Of a stretch of DNA of 64,000 nt, positions 27,243-34,926 are shown one piece after another (position 1 is the first letter of the stretch; each line of letters opens with the position of its first letter). The notes under the pieces were generated by a model. It was not told the DNA's origin, made no database searches, and saw only the letters and a list, made by a program, of their open reading frames with translations. Position numbers and translations under genes: made by a program. This DNA comes from Listeria cossartiae subsp. cayugensis (GTDB lineage: Bacteria; Bacillota; Bacilli; Lactobacillales; Listeriaceae). The stretch covers positions 61,103 through 125,102 of the forward strand of contig NZ_JAARZC010000005.1 of NCBI RefSeq assembly GCF_014229095.1, given 5' to 3'.

Positions 27243-27377
27243 CTGTTTTCTTCTTCTTTTTAATTAAAATACAAAAAATAAAATATCCAAGCCAAAACGA
27301 GGACCAAATTAAAGGCTTCTCCCTCCTTTTTGCGTTATAATAAACATAAATCATAACGATAGAGAGGGTGGCGGTTG

Positions 27378-28220
27378 ATGGTTACAATCGGATTAACTGG
27401 GTGGAGTGATCATGATTCTTTATTACAAACAAAAAAATTAACTTTGGCTGATTATGCGGCACATTTTCCTGTGGTGGAGGTTGATACGAGTTTTTATGCG
27501 ATTCCTTCTCCGCGGACAACTGCAAACTGGGCGGCGCAAACTCCGGATGATTTTCGGTTTGTAATTAAGGCATTTTCGGCGATGACGAAACACAAGGAAT
27601 GGTCGCAGTATTTTGATAGTGAAAATGCTATGTATACGGCTTATATGGATATGATTGCGCCGATAAGTGAAACGGGAAAACTACAGGCGATTTTATTTCA
27701 ATTTCCGCCGTATTTTAATTGTACGAAAGAAAATGTGACTTATTTAAAATATATTGCGTCGAAAATGGGCGATTTGCCAGTGGCGGTTGAATTTCGCCAT
27801 AATTCTTGGTATAACGAGCAAAATACGGAAAAAACGCTGGATTTACTGCGCGAGCTAGGTCTTATTCATACAGTTGTTGACGAGCCGCAAGTTGGGGCGG
27901 GGAGTGTGCCGATTGTGCTTCGCGAGACGAATAGTGATATGACATTAGTAAGGCTTCACGGTCGAAATCAGTATGGCTGGATGAAAGCTAACAGTCCTGA
28001 GTGGCGTGAGGTTCGCACGCTTTACCGTTACAATGAAGAGGAGATTAATGAATGGGCTAAATACGTGGAACATTTGCAAAAGTTGTCCAAAGAAGTTGTC
28101 GTGATTTTTAATAATAACAGCGGCGGGGATGCGGCTGATAATGCGAAACATTTACAAAAGGCACTCCAAGTCGAGTTTCAAGGTTTGGCTCCGATGCAAA
28201 TGGATTTATTTTCTGAATAA
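27378..28220 (+). CDS. DUF72 family protein (YunF type)
   Basis: A 280-residue TIM-barrel-like protein of the DUF72 family. Typical blocks are IGLTGWSDH at the start, FPVVEVDTSFYAIPSPRT, the DFRFVIKAFSAMT segment, AVEFRHNSWY and the late MTLVRLHGRN and VVVIFNNNSGGDAADNA motifs. No activity has been established for the family that I know of. The ATG at 27378 has GAGGGTGG upstream; TATAAT at 27336-27341 is a good -10 element. Confidence 0.85.
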   Translation: MVTIGLTGWSDHDSLLQTKKLTLADYAAHFPVVEVDTSFYAIPSPRTTANWAAQTPDDFRFVIKAFSAMTKHKEWSQYFDSENAMYTAYMDMIAPISETGKLQAILFQFPPYFNCTKENVTYLKYIASKMGDLPVAVEFRHNSWYNEQNTEKTLDLLRELGLIHTVVDEPQVGAGSVPIVLRETNSDMTLVRLHGRNQYGWMKANSPEWREVRTLYRYNEEEINEWAKYVEHLQKLSKEVVVIFNNNSGGDAADNAKHLQKALQVEFQGLAPMQMDLFSE

Positions 28221-28256
28221 AAAAAGATGGCGCATCGCTAGCGCCATCTTTTTTTA
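28221..28256. terminator. Bidirectional terminator
   Basis: AAAAAAGATGGCGC pairs with GCGCCATCTTTTTTT across a short loop; it serves the DUF72 gene and the convergent DUF1634 gene. Confidence 0.9.
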
Positions 28257-28619
28257 TGCTTTTATCCCAATTAAAAAGCTAATAACTAAAATAATCAATA
28301 CAATCCCAGTTATCCCAACGTACAAATAATCTTTTTCCTTCAAAAAAGTAAATAACGATACAACGACACGAAGGACGGGCGTTAAAATTAAGCAAAAGAG
28401 GCCAAACATCATAATCGCGTATGGTTTAAGCGTTCCTAGCCCGCTGAAAATCGCCGTAAGTGAGGTCGGATAAGTTTCCCCAGGGTAGCCACTTTCGCCG
28501 GTGATAAATAGCATAACAAGTCCGAAAACGATAATGATTGCACTGAGGACAACACCGATTCGTAACAGTGCGCTAACAATTAGCTCGACGCGGTACATTT
28601 CTTCTTTTTTCTCTGCCAT
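28254..28619 (-). CDS. DUF1634 family membrane protein
   Basis: A 121-residue membrane protein with three hydrophobic segments (about 13-35, 60-82, 95-118). The start with E-L-I-V-S-A-L-L-R-I-G-V-V-L-S matches the DUF1634 family, which is usually encoded next to a TauE/SafE-type exporter, as here: the upstream gene ends where this one begins. It is probably an accessory subunit of that transporter. Role beyond this unknown. Confidence 0.8.
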   Translation of the reverse strand: MAEKKEEMYRVELIVSALLRIGVVLSAIIIVFGLVMLFITGESGYPGETYPTSLTAIFSGLGTLKPYAIMMFGLFCLILTPVLRVVVSLFTFLKEKDYLYVGITGIVLIILVISFLIGIKA

Positions 28620-29459
28620 TTAAATCCACCCCAATCCTTCTAAAATCATTTGGAAGGCAACATATAAAATGACGGGAATAAAAATAATCCGAATAACTTT
28701 GCTTTTTAAACGTTGCATGATGCGTGTTCCAAGTGTTGCGCCAACAAGAACGCCAATCGCAACTGGAGCAGCAATAGCAGGTTGAATGTCACCTTGGAAA
28801 AGGTACACGGTAGCACTGGCAGCCGCGGTTACGCCCATCATTAAATTACTCGTCGCGCTACTTACTTTAAGCGGCATTTTCATAAAGACATCGAGTGCCA
28901 TGACTTTAAACGCACCACTACCGATTCCAAGTAAGCCACTCGCGATTCCGGCGCCATACATCACACCAAAACCAGCGGGGACGTTTGCAACTTGATAGTC
29001 AACGTTTTGCCGTAAAGATTTATCGTAATAAGAATCATGTAAGTTTAGTTTTGTAGCGAGCGGGTCTGGTTTCACATTAGTAGGAAATTCTGTACCGACC
29101 TTTTTAATCATGTTGAAAGCAGAATAAAGAAGTAAAAGTCCGAAGATGATGTAGAGTGCCGTGGCCGAGAGCAGTCCGCTGACGAAAGCTCCGGTGATTG
29201 CACCGATTGTTGTGGCGATTTCGAGAAACATACCAACGCGCAAGTTCGTAATGCCGTCTTTGATATAAGCAATTGCGGAGCCACTACTTGTTGCGATTAC
29301 GGAAATAATACTCGCTCCAATCGCATACTGAATATCAATCCCGAAAATAAGCGTCAAGGCAGGCGTCACGATAATTCCGCCACCAAGACCGAGCAAAGAG
29401 CCTACAACCCCTGCAAAAACAGAGATTAGAAGAATTTCGACTGTTTGCGTAATATCCAA
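28620..29459 (-). CDS. TauE/SafE family anion (sulfite/organosulfonate) exporter
   Basis: A 279-residue polytopic protein with about eight membrane segments and the family's internal repeat: GVVGSLLGLGGGIIVTPAL near the start and GAGIASGLLGIGSGAFKV in the second half. Family members move sulfite, sulfoacetate or related anions. The start was put at the TTG at 29459, preceded by AAAAGGGATGTG; the frame from 29525 includes the Shine-Dalgarno region. It is co-transcribed with the DUF1634 gene, with no gap between them. Substrate not predictable here. Confidence 0.85.
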   Translation of the reverse strand: MDITQTVEILLISVFAGVVGSLLGLGGGIIVTPALTLIFGIDIQYAIGASIISVIATSSGSAIAYIKDGITNLRVGMFLEIATTIGAITGAFVSGLLSATALYIIFGLLLLYSAFNMIKKVGTEFPTNVKPDPLATKLNLHDSYYDKSLRQNVDYQVANVPAGFGVMYGAGIASGLLGIGSGAFKVMALDVFMKMPLKVSSATSNLMMGVTAAASATVYLFQGDIQPAIAAPVAIGVLVGATLGTRIMQRLKSKVIRIIFIPVILYVAFQMILEGLGWI

Positions 29460-29594
29460 AAAAATCACATCCCTTTTAAAACAATATATCCTATCATAAC
29501 ATAAAATGAAAAGGGAACAATTCATCCAGTCCTAGTGCGTGTAAAAAAAGTTATTTTAAGCTACAATAGTTATAAGTGAGGAGTGGATGGATTA

Positions 29595-30983
29595 ATGAAA
29601 CATTTAACTTTATGGCATACGAATGATGTTCATAGTCACTTGGAACATTGGCCACGCATTTTTAATTTCTTAAAAGAGAAAAGGACGACTGCAGAGAAAG
29701 AAAATAAGTCGGCACTCTTTTTTGATATTGGCGATTTTATGGACCGGGTTCATCCGCTTACTGAAGGAACGAACGGGCTTGCGAATACGGACTTACTCAA
29801 CCAGTTGCCGTATGATGCGGTGACTTTTGGTAATAATGAAGGAACGACTTTGGCCCATGAAGACTTGGATAAATTATATGAACATGCGGCGTTTCCAGTA
29901 GTTTGCTGTAATTTTTACGCAGATAAAGAACGAACCAAGCAGCCAGACTGGGTGAAATCGATTGTTTATAAAGAAGTAAATCAAATTAAAATTGCTATTA
30001 TTGGTGCGACCGCGCCGTTTCGGGAATACTATGAAGCGATGGGCTGGGGTGTTGAAGAACCAATCAGCTCGATAAAAAAACAAATGGCTGGTTTGGAAGC
30101 AGATACGAACTTGGTTATTTTGCTCAGCCATCTCGGTTTGCCGACGGATGAACGAATTGCCCTTGAAATCCCTGAAATTGATGTGATTTTAGGCGGGCAT
30201 ACGCACCATTTACTCGAAACTGGGAAAGTGGAAGGGAATGCGCTACTTGCTGCGGCGGGAAGATGGGGCGAACATATCGGGAAAATTGATATTGAGCTAG
30301 ATGACAATAATCAGCTAATCTCGAAAACAGCAACCACATTTAAAACAGAAGATTTGCCGGCTGCTCCAGATGAAGCGACTGAAATTCAAGGTTTCTTCGA
30401 TAAAGGGCGCGCAGAACTCTCTGAAAAAGTAGTTGCGATTCCCGGGAAGTTAGCGCATAATTGGTTTGATGACTCCGAAATTGCGCACATTTTGAACGAG
30501 GCTGTTTGTGAATGGACTGGTTCGGAAACTTTTGTGATGAACGCGGGCATTTTTATGACAGACTTTGAAGCGGGAATTGTAACGGATTTTGATATTCACC
30601 AAATGTTGCCGCATCCGCTCAACGCGATTGCTTTAACGATGACTGGCGAGGAGCTCGAGATACTTATTGATGGGATTTACCGAAAAAAAGCAGAACTGCA
30701 AGATATTCCGCTTAGAGGATTCGGCTTCCGCGGCGAGTATTTTGGTACCGTTTTGATGGACCGAGCTGGTTTTGACGCGGAAAATCAAGTGGCTCTTTTT
30801 GATAATAAACCGATTGATAAAACACGGGAATACCGGATTGCGACGCATGATACGTTTGTATTCGCGCCATTTTTCCCGATAGTGAAGCAAATTAAACGAA
30901 AAGAAGTATATACACCGGAATTACTCCGAGATATTTTAAAATGGAAACTTAAAAAAATGTACGGACAGGAGGAAGACAAGTGA
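29595..30983 (+). CDS. 5'-nucleotidase / 2',3'-cyclic phosphodiesterase family metallophosphatase (YunD-like)
   Basis: A 462-residue UshA-type enzyme. The N-terminal metallophosphatase domain has TLWHTNDVHSHLE, DIGDFMDR, TFGNNEGT (where GNHE is usual), LLSHLGLPTDE and GGHTHH; the C-terminal nucleotidase domain follows from about residue 275. There is no signal peptide, so unlike classic UshA it is cytoplasmic, as B. subtilis YunD. Substrates are probably nucleotides. ATG at 29595 taken as start. It is followed with a 4-nt overlap by yutD. Confidence 0.85.
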   Translation: MKHLTLWHTNDVHSHLEHWPRIFNFLKEKRTTAEKENKSALFFDIGDFMDRVHPLTEGTNGLANTDLLNQLPYDAVTFGNNEGTTLAHEDLDKLYEHAAFPVVCCNFYADKERTKQPDWVKSIVYKEVNQIKIAIIGATAPFREYYEAMGWGVEEPISSIKKQMAGLEADTNLVILLSHLGLPTDERIALEIPEIDVILGGHTHHLLETGKVEGNALLAAAGRWGEHIGKIDIELDDNNQLISKTATTFKTEDLPAAPDEATEIQGFFDKGRAELSEKVVAIPGKLAHNWFDDSEIAHILNEAVCEWTGSETFVMNAGIFMTDFEAGIVTDFDIHQMLPHPLNAIALTMTGEELEILIDGIYRKKAELQDIPLRGFGFRGEYFGTVLMDRAGFDAENQVALFDNKPIDKTREYRIATHDTFVFAPFFPIVKQIKRKEVYTPELLRDILKWKLKKMYGQEEDK

Positions 30984-31255
30984 CGATTACGATTCAAGAT
31001 TTAAACTACGAGATTATCACCAATTATCGCGATGCTTTTGACGAGGAGAAGTTAAATGAACGGTTTAGCGATATTCTTGGACGATATGATTATATAGTGG
31101 GCGACTGGGGTTATGATCAGCTTCGACTGAAAGGCTTTTTCGAAGATGATAACCGCAAAGCCGCGTATGACAACAAGATTAGCACATTGAAAGAATATAT
31201 TTATGAATACTGCAATTTTGGTTGTGCTTATTTTGTTATTAAAAAAGTAAAATAG
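30980..31255 (+). CDS. yutD: YutD family protein (DUF1027)
   Basis: A 91-residue acidic cytoplasmic protein of the YutD family: the RYDYIVGDWGYDQLRLKGFF block and the C-terminal YIYEYCNFGCAYFVIKK are the family marks. No biochemical function is known to me. It starts at GTG inside the end of the YunD-like gene behind AGGAGGAAG and precedes the NagD-type phosphatase, the same order (yunD-yutD-yutF type cluster) seen in Bacillus relatives. Confidence 0.85.
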   Translation: MTITIQDLNYEIITNYRDAFDEEKLNERFSDILGRYDYIVGDWGYDQLRLKGFFEDDNRKAAYDNKISTLKEYIYEYCNFGCAYFVIKKVK

Positions 31256-31274
31256 TAAATGAGGTAGTTTGGAA

Positions 31275-32042
31275 TTGAAGAATTATAAAGCGTATTTAAT
31301 TGATTTAGATGGCACGATGTATCGCGGGGCAGAAGTTATTCCTGAGGCGATCATTTTTATCGAAAACTTAAAACGTGCGGGACTTCCGTATTTATTTGTA
31401 ACAAACAATTCAACAAAAACACCTGGGCAAGTAGCTGAACATTTAACTGGCATGGGAATTCAAGCTGTAAGTGACGATGTTTTCACGACTTCCCAAGCAA
31501 CCGTACAATTTATGCTAGAACAAAAACGCGAAAAATCGGTTTACGTTATCGGTGAACGTGGAATAAAACAAGAACTAACGGATAATGGATTTGAAATAAC
31601 TTCTAGTAATCCAGCGTTTGTTGTTGTGGGACTTGACCGAGAAGTTGATTATGAGAAGTTTTCGAAGGCAGCACTTGCGGTTCGCGGTGGCGCAATGTTT
31701 ATTTCGACAAACGGCGATGCGGCAATTCCAACTGAACGTGGTTTGCTTCCGGGAAATGGTTCGATTACATCGGTTGTTTCCGTGGCCACAGAAACCGCAC
31801 CAATTTTTATTGGGAAGCCTGAATCGATTATTATGGAGCAAGCACTTGCGAAACTCGGCGTCCAAAAAGACGAAGCGATCATGGTTGGTGATAACTACGA
31901 AACCGATATTATGGCGGGAATCAATTATGGCATGGACACCTTAATCGTCCACACCGGCTTTACCTCGAAAGAAGCACTACTTACAAAAGAAATCCAGCCT
32001 ACATATGCTGTAACAAAGCTAACAGATTGGAAATTTAACTAG
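31275..32042 (+). CDS. yutF: HAD-family phosphatase, NagD/YutF type
   Basis: A 255-residue HAD subclass IIA hydrolase. Motif I is YLIDLDGTMYRG with the Asp pair, motif II is FVTNNSTKTP, and the C-terminal motif is MVGDNYETDIMAG. Related enzymes dephosphorylate small metabolites such as nucleotides, GlcN-6-P or glycerol-P. The TTG at 31275 is preferred because GAGGTA is 8 nt upstream and the protein then begins MKNYKAYLIDLDGT, like Bacillus YutF; the TTG at 31269 is too close. Confidence 0.85.
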   Translation: MKNYKAYLIDLDGTMYRGAEVIPEAIIFIENLKRAGLPYLFVTNNSTKTPGQVAEHLTGMGIQAVSDDVFTTSQATVQFMLEQKREKSVYVIGERGIKQELTDNGFEITSSNPAFVVVGLDREVDYEKFSKAALAVRGGAMFISTNGDAAIPTERGLLPGNGSITSVVSVATETAPIFIGKPESIIMEQALAKLGVQKDEAIMVGDNYETDIMAGINYGMDTLIVHTGFTSKEALLTKEIQPTYAVTKLTDWKFN

Positions 32043-32072
32043 AAGAGCGGAATTTTTCTGCTCTTTTTTTAA
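32043..32072 (+). terminator. Terminator after yutF
   Basis: AGAGCGG pairs with CTGCTCT around AATTTTT, followed by T7. Confidence 0.8.
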
Positions 32073-32090
32073 TAAGTGGGAGGTTAGGAA

Positions 32091-32534
32091 ATGGTCTCAA
32101 TTCAAAAAGTAACCAAAGACAATTTTCACGAAACGGCGAAATTACAAGTGCATCCGCATCAAAAAACATTTGTCGCAGAAAACTGGTATTCCATTATTGA
32201 AGCAAGTTTTGAAGAAACGTATCATTCGCTTGTAATTTATGCGGACAATACGCCCGTAGGCTATGCGATGTACGGAAAGGATACGGAAGACGGCGAATTT
32301 TGGTTGGTGCGTTTTATGACTGGAAAAGAGCATCAGGGCAAGGGCTACGGCGGTGATGCGTTAGAACAAATTATCGAGATGGTGAAAAACTTACCAGAAA
32401 AACCAGCGCGACTACGTTTATCTTATGAGCCAGATAACCATGTTGCGGAGAAATTTTATGCAAAATATGGTTTTGAGAAAACAGGTGAAATTATTGACGG
32501 GGAGGCAGTTGCCGACTTGTGGTTCAAACGCTAA
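32091..32534 (+). CDS. GNAT family N-acetyltransferase
   Basis: A 147-residue GNAT-fold protein. The acetyl-CoA loop is in RFMTGKEHQGKGYGGDALEQII (Q-G-K-G-Y-G), followed by RLSYEPDNHVAEKFYAKYGFEKTGEI, the usual helix alpha-4 block. It resembles spermidine/diamine N-acetyltransferase-like proteins (Bltd/SpeG group), though substrate is open. GGAGG lies 9 nt upstream of the ATG. The gene is followed after 35 nt by the CBS-domain protein and may be co-transcribed with it. Confidence 0.85.
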   Translation: MVSIQKVTKDNFHETAKLQVHPHQKTFVAENWYSIIEASFEETYHSLVIYADNTPVGYAMYGKDTEDGEFWLVRFMTGKEHQGKGYGGDALEQIIEMVKNLPEKPARLRLSYEPDNHVAEKFYAKYGFEKTGEIIDGEAVADLWFKR

Positions 32535-32569
32535 AAACGGGTATAGAATGAGGACAAGGAGGATGCAGA

Positions 32570-33880
32570 ATGGACGTTTTTAATGATTTTTTTGTGATAT
32601 TTTTAATTGCAGCGACCGCGTTTTTCGTGGCAAGTGAATTTGCTATTGTCGCAATTCGAAAACCTACTGTCCTCCAGCTAGTAGCCTCAGAGGACCCACG
32701 AGCGAAATATGTAAAAAAAGTTACTTCTAATATGAATGATTATTTGGCTGCCTGTCAGTTAGGGAATACGCTCGCCGCGCTTGCTATGGGGTGGGTTGGT
32801 GAAGCGACAATGCGTGGTTGGTTGGAGCCATTATTTTTAATGTTACCAGTGCCAGAATCCGTTGAAAAGCCGATTTCGATTTTTGTTTCGTTTATTTTAA
32901 TTACGTTCTTAAATGTGGTACTTGGGGAACTTGCACCGAAAACATTTACAATTCAAAGTACGGAAAAAGTAGCGCTGTTTATCGCGCGTCCGCTTGTTTA
33001 TTGGTATCGCCTTACTTTTCCACTCAATTGGTTGTTAAATAACTCGGCGAATTTAATTACGCGGATGTTTGGGGTAAAGCAAACGGTTGATGCGGACCAA
33101 ATGACACCGACCGAACTTAAAATCATTTTTGAAGATAGCTATAGACAAGGGCTTTTGAATCCACAAGAATTTCGCTATATGAAAAATATTTTTAAACTTG
33201 GCGATGTGCCCGCGAAAGAAGTGATGATACCGCGAATGTCGGTGATTGCGATTGACCAAACGGCGACAGTGCGAGATTTATTGAAATTAACTTCTGAGCA
33301 TACATATCATATTTTTCCAGTAACAGAAGATGAGGATAAGGATCATATTATCGGGATGCTCCGGGTCAGCGCGGTCATGGCGGGACTTGGAAAAGATGAA
33401 GCGATTGTGACGCAGTCGATTAAACCTTTTATTACGCCGATTTTAGAGGTGTTTGAAGGGACTATTTTAGAAGAATTACTTGTGAAAATGCAGCAAGAAA
33501 GCGAGCCGTTTGTTGTTTTGACGGATGAATATGGCGGGACTTCGGGAATTGTGACGCTGGAAGATGTCATGGAAGTAATTGTAGGTGATATGGAAGAAGC
33601 GAAAGGGCCAAAAGGGATCCGCAAAGTCGCATTAAATCATTTTATTATTGAAGGGTCTGAGCCGCTTCTGGAAGTGGAGGAAGCGCTTGGGGTTCCGATT
33701 GAAGGGCCGGGTGTTCATACGTTATCGGGGTGGATGCTGCTCGAACGGTTTGATTTAGAGGCGGGCGACGAGATAGAGCATGAGGGGTATCGATTCATTG
33801 TGCGCTCAATGAATAAAAACTCGATTCGCCAAGTGGAAGTGAAATTAAGTAAACAAAAACCAGTAAAATCGGAGGAATGA
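32570..33880 (+). CDS. CNNM/CorC-family (DUF21-CBS) transporter-associated protein
   Basis: A 436-residue 'hemolysin C-like' protein: an N-terminal DUF21 domain with about four membrane segments (residues 1-180, containing the conserved SEFAIVAIRKP and LGELAPKTF), a CBS pair (about 210-335, with PRMSVIAID and DEYGGTSGIVTLEDVMEVIVG) and a C-terminal CorC_HlyC domain. Family members export Mg2+ or protect against Mg2+ and metal excess (B. subtilis MpfA). It is not a true hemolysin. AAGGAGG is upstream. Confidence 0.88.
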   Translation: MDVFNDFFVIFLIAATAFFVASEFAIVAIRKPTVLQLVASEDPRAKYVKKVTSNMNDYLAACQLGNTLAALAMGWVGEATMRGWLEPLFLMLPVPESVEKPISIFVSFILITFLNVVLGELAPKTFTIQSTEKVALFIARPLVYWYRLTFPLNWLLNNSANLITRMFGVKQTVDADQMTPTELKIIFEDSYRQGLLNPQEFRYMKNIFKLGDVPAKEVMIPRMSVIAIDQTATVRDLLKLTSEHTYHIFPVTEDEDKDHIIGMLRVSAVMAGLGKDEAIVTQSIKPFITPILEVFEGTILEELLVKMQQESEPFVVLTDEYGGTSGIVTLEDVMEVIVGDMEEAKGPKGIRKVALNHFIIEGSEPLLEVEEALGVPIEGPGVHTLSGWMLLERFDLEAGDEIEHEGYRFIVRSMNKNSIRQVEVKLSKQKPVKSEE

Positions 33881-33903
33881 CCTCTAGTTTTACTGGTTTT
33901 TGT
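33856..33903. terminator. Bidirectional terminator between the CBS gene and ltrC
   Basis: AAAACCAGTAAAA (33856-33868) pairs with TTTTACTGGTTTT (33888-33900); the stop codon of the CBS gene lies in the loop. Confidence 0.82.
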
Positions 33904-34404
33904 TTAATTTACGATGTCGTCGTGATAGCTATGAGCGAGACGACTTGCGGCAGCTGCAGCGATGGCGCCGACAATGTCATCAAGGAATGTGTGAACGGCG
34001 ATACCATCATGTTCATTTAGTTTTGCGAGAATGCCGGGTTTTACTTTATCGATATAGCCGTAGTTGGTAAATCCAATCGAGCCATATACGTTGACGATGG
34101 AAAGTGCGAGAATCTCATCGACTCCGTACAGCCCTTCATCGGCGCTAATGATATTTTGAAGTGGTTGGACGAGTTCGCCTTTTTCGGCCATGACATCAAG
34201 CTGTATACCGGTTAAAACAGCATTTTGAACTTCTCGTTTGCGAAGAACATGCTCGACGTTTTGCCGGCAAATTTCTAATTCTAACCCGGGATGGTATTTT
34301 TGTTGTAAAAATAATACAAGTTCAGCGATATCGTCAATTTCTACGCCGCGTTCGATGAGCCAACTGCGCGCTTTTGATTCCAAGGCACTTTGTTTTTCGA
34401 CCAT
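33904..34404 (-). CDS. ltrC: Phosphatidylglycerophosphatase A family protein (LtrC)
   Basis: A 166-residue PgpA-family protein. Blocks include ARSWLIERGVEIDDIAELV, AVLTGIQLDVMAEKG, GLYGVDEILALSIVNVYGSIGFTNYGYIDK and the C-terminal HTFLDDIVGAIAAAAASRLAH. PgpA removes phosphate from phosphatidylglycerophosphate in membrane lipid synthesis; this short form lacks extended transmembrane segments, as does B. subtilis YutG. In L. monocytogenes the orthologue (lmo2398, recalled) is annotated low-temperature requirement protein LtrC. AAGGAGGTAAG precedes the ATG. Confidence 0.85.
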   Translation of the reverse strand: MVEKQSALESKARSWLIERGVEIDDIAELVLFLQQKYHPGLELEICRQNVEHVLRKREVQNAVLTGIQLDVMAEKGELVQPLQNIISADEGLYGVDEILALSIVNVYGSIGFTNYGYIDKVKPGILAKLNEHDGIAVHTFLDDIVGAIAAAAASRLAHSYHDDIVN

Positions 34405-34473
34405 TTTTCTTACCTCCTTAAAACTGTATGTATATTGTATGATAGACGTTTACAGGATTTCTAAACCTTTTTA

Positions 34474-34506
34474 TACAAAAATAGCGACCGATTGTTTGGC
34501 CGCTAA
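34474..34506 (-). terminator. Terminator of the NifU-like gene
   Basis: On the minus strand AGCGGCC-AAACAATC-GGTCGCT is followed by ATTTTTG, 11 nt after the stop codon. Confidence 0.75.
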
Positions 34507-34516
34507 AATATTTGTT

Positions 34517-34753
34517 TTAAAAAACCTGAACAACTTCTTTAAAACCGATGATTTTTTCTGCTAAAGTTAATTCAATTCCCATTTTTAAAGTCATATCAGA
34601 ACTGGGGCAAGTCTCGCATGCGCCAAGTAGTTTAATCTTCACGACACCGTCTTGTGTGACTTCGATAAGTTCATAGTCCCCGCCATCACGAACTAAAAAC
34701 GGACGGAACTTTTTTAAAGCTTTATCAACTTCGGCGTAGCTAATTTCTTCCAT
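34517..34753 (-). CDS. NifU C-terminal-domain (Nfu-type) Fe-S carrier
   Basis: A 78-residue stand-alone NifU C-terminal domain with the cluster-binding CETCPSSDMTL (CxxC) in LLGACETCPSSDMTLKMG and the leading RPFLVRDGGDYELI block. It is the size of B. subtilis YutM. Such proteins carry 4Fe-4S clusters from the SUF scaffold (genes at 17.6-22.8 kb here) to target enzymes such as aconitase. AAGGAGA precedes the ATG. Single gene with its own terminator. Confidence 0.92.
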   Translation of the reverse strand: MEEISYAEVDKALKKFRPFLVRDGGDYELIEVTQDGVVKIKLLGACETCPSSDMTLKMGIELTLAEKIIGFKEVVQVF

Positions 34754-34881
34754 AGGATATAGTTCTCCTTTCGTGAGGCAATGTTATATTTTCTATTATA
34801 ACAGGATATGGGGAAATTTAAAGGAATTAAATTGGGTTTTTCTGAGGTCGAAAGTAGTGGAATATGAAGTAATTACCAAAC

Positions 34882-34915
34882 AAAAACTCTCTTATCCAAT
34901 TAATAAGAGAGTTTT
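34882..34915 (-). terminator. Terminator of the internalin-like gene
   Basis: Perfect 13-bp stem AAAACTCTCTTAT with its complement around a 7-nt loop; on the minus strand it runs into TTTTTGTTT. Confidence 0.9.
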
Positions 34916-34926
34916 CGCTGTTTATT

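Noticed and set aside
32570..33880. Hemolysin
   Set aside because: The 'hemolysin C' label is historical; DUF21-CBS-CorC layout points to a metal transport protein.
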